Source: Xenopus tropicalis (Eukaryota > Chordata > Amphibia > Anura > Pipidae). Taken from it: 64,000 nucleotides of DNA. The stretch is from contig NC_030678.2 in the NCBI RefSeq assembly GCF_000004195.4, positions 150,840,047 through 150,904,046 on the forward strand, given 5' to 3'. The notes below the pieces were generated by a model. It was not told where the DNA came from, did not search any database, and saw only the letters and a list, made by a program, of their open reading frames with translations. Every line of letters begins with the position of its first letter. Position 1 is the first letter of the stretch. Positions 62,639 through 64,000 of the stretch are shown piece after piece. A program made the translations under genes and the position numbers.

Positions 62639-64000
62639 TAATAGGCTTCCCTATAGGAACAATATAACAGTGCTTAGAAGACAGCTTATTTACTTAAAAC
62701 GTGTAAGCATACACCAGGGCAGTAACACAGGGCAACCAATCATCAATTAGCTGCAAAGATTTTGAATCTTCAAGTACAGTAGATGGTATCACCTAGGGCA
62801 TTGGCTCTGAAGTACCACAGTGCCAGCTCTGATGAATTTATGTTTCTGATCTTCTGCATGTAGCGCTACATGTTTACTGGCACGGTGGCAGACAGAGCGG
62901 CAGGGGTTTGGCATGCAGACCAAGTGGCAGCTGGAAGGCAGGGTGAGCAAGTGGGTGTTGGCATTCAAGGAAGAGCACAGGGCCAAACTGTATTGCCTTG
63001 GGTGCCGCTGCTACTTTGCTGGCTCTGCATTCTTGCTCTAGAGTCTTTCCTAGCTAAAATGAAAAAGAATCTTTCAGGGACACATTTATGGTGGTGCAGA
63101 GCAAAATGTCTTGCTATGTGGTCATGACAGTCCTGGTGCTGGTAGGTACATCTCTCTGAAGCAATATTTGTGCATATTGTAATGGAAGTCAGGGGCACTT
63201 GCAAAAGATCTGCGCAGGGCATTGCCTGTGCTCCCTCTAGGCATGCTGGGACATATCATTAAATACATGGACAAAACTGGTCTCATAAACACTCACTCTG
63301 TCCTGCCGTTGTCTGTGTGGGCATACCGCCAATGGTATAACAGCAAGTTGCCACTTAATTATGAAACAAAGTCATTTATTAATCTATTGTATCGGAAGCC
63401 GACATCTATAAACATTCCTTCCTCCCAGAAGGGATAATACAGACTGTGGTCTTATGCTAACAAACACCAGTGTGTGTCTTACATATTATACAATCTAACC
63501 CATATGACATGAGCTGGAACATGGATGCCATGCCAAAAGTAGTTTTTAGTTTTATGCCTGGGCAAGCAAAAAATATATAGTTAATAATGCATCCCCATTG
63601 TAAAATATAAGGATATTATAAGTCACCGAGGAGTTGCATGACCATATAAACTTTTATACAGGGGACTCCAAGGTGACTTCTAATAACCTTATATTTTACA
63701 ACAGGGGGTACATTATTTATTATAACACACAAGATTCAGTAGGTTATATCACAGAAATTATATCACTAAGGGCGAATTAGTCACTGCGACTACAGGCTAC
63801 TGTATAAGTTGCTGCGACTAATCACACTAAAATTAGCTGCAAGGCGAAGAGCACAGAATTGGTGGGGAAATTCCTGACCATAACATATGCCACGTGCCTT
63901 CTCTTCATGCATACAGTGCTGCTGAACTCAGGCAGTGCTGTATTCATGGCCAGTGCAGAAACAATTCAAGGGAGGAATGTAGGGTGCAATGTGTAGTATG

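Larger units (their letters stand above)
56709..64000 (-). other. probable frem2 intron, no exon recognised
   Basis: Holds MITE fragments (56750-56945, 59777-60045), the foldback cluster (56990-59337), a decayed hAT-like copy (57720-57935) and the Tigger-like MITE 62484-62638. From 60046 on, apart from these, I see nothing I can support. Confidence 0.5.

Overview
The window is vertebrate nuclear DNA, almost certainly from a clawed frog (Xenopus, more likely X. tropicalis than X. laevis; an inference). Genes are split into short exons with GT-AG introns. The introns are packed with young DNA-transposon derivatives of types typical of Xenopus: TTAA-flanked T2-type MITEs beginning TTAAAGG, hAT-like elements with 8-bp target duplications, Harbinger-like MITEs with TAA duplications, a TA-flanked CAGGTATGG family, and an L1-type LINE. 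There are no bacterial-style operons. Almost all long open frames are chance or tandem-repeat artefacts.

Two protein genes can be read exon by exon. On the + strand, stoml3 (stomatin-like 3) is complete: seven coding exons from 10420 to 16663 join in frame into 283 residues, with a poly(A) signal at 16766. On the - strand, 18 exons from 56708 down to 26926 join in frame into the C-terminal 1166 residues of frem2 (Fras1-related extracellular matrix protein 2): three Calx-beta domains, the long membrane-proximal region, an RKKR site, one transmembrane helix and a C-terminal PDZ ligand. The 5' part of frem2 (CSPG repeats and earlier Calx-beta domains) lies beyond the right edge. The two genes are convergent, as in the human FREM2-STOML3 interval, which supports naming the stomatin paralogue stoml3. 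STOML3 is a membrane-hairpin scaffold of sensory neurons. FREM2 is part of the FRAS1/FREM complex of epithelial basement membranes. The proteins are not known to work together.

Layout: 1-10.4 kb, gene-free and repeat-rich, with a Penelope-like foldback insertion carrying a hammerhead ribozyme at 9241-9586; 10.4-16.8 kb, stoml3; 16.8-26.9 kb, the convergent intergenic region, with a truncated L1 and a 36-bp minisatellite of 22 regular copies, part of which may be a long frem2 3' UTR; 26.9-56.7 kb, frem2 exons with repeat-filled introns, including an 11.4-kb intron with a (TATC)n microsatellite; 56.7-64 kb, probable frem2 intron with foldback MITEs and no recognised exon.

The most notable non-genic signals are the complete type I hammerhead motif inside a 13-bp-duplication foldback element; a TA-flanked MITE family carrying an internal 113-bp satellite at 2 to 6 copies in four places; a perfect 66-bp inverted repeat at the 5' junction of the L1 fragment; and several nested transposons whose order of insertion can be read. 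I did not find a convincing new protein-coding system.
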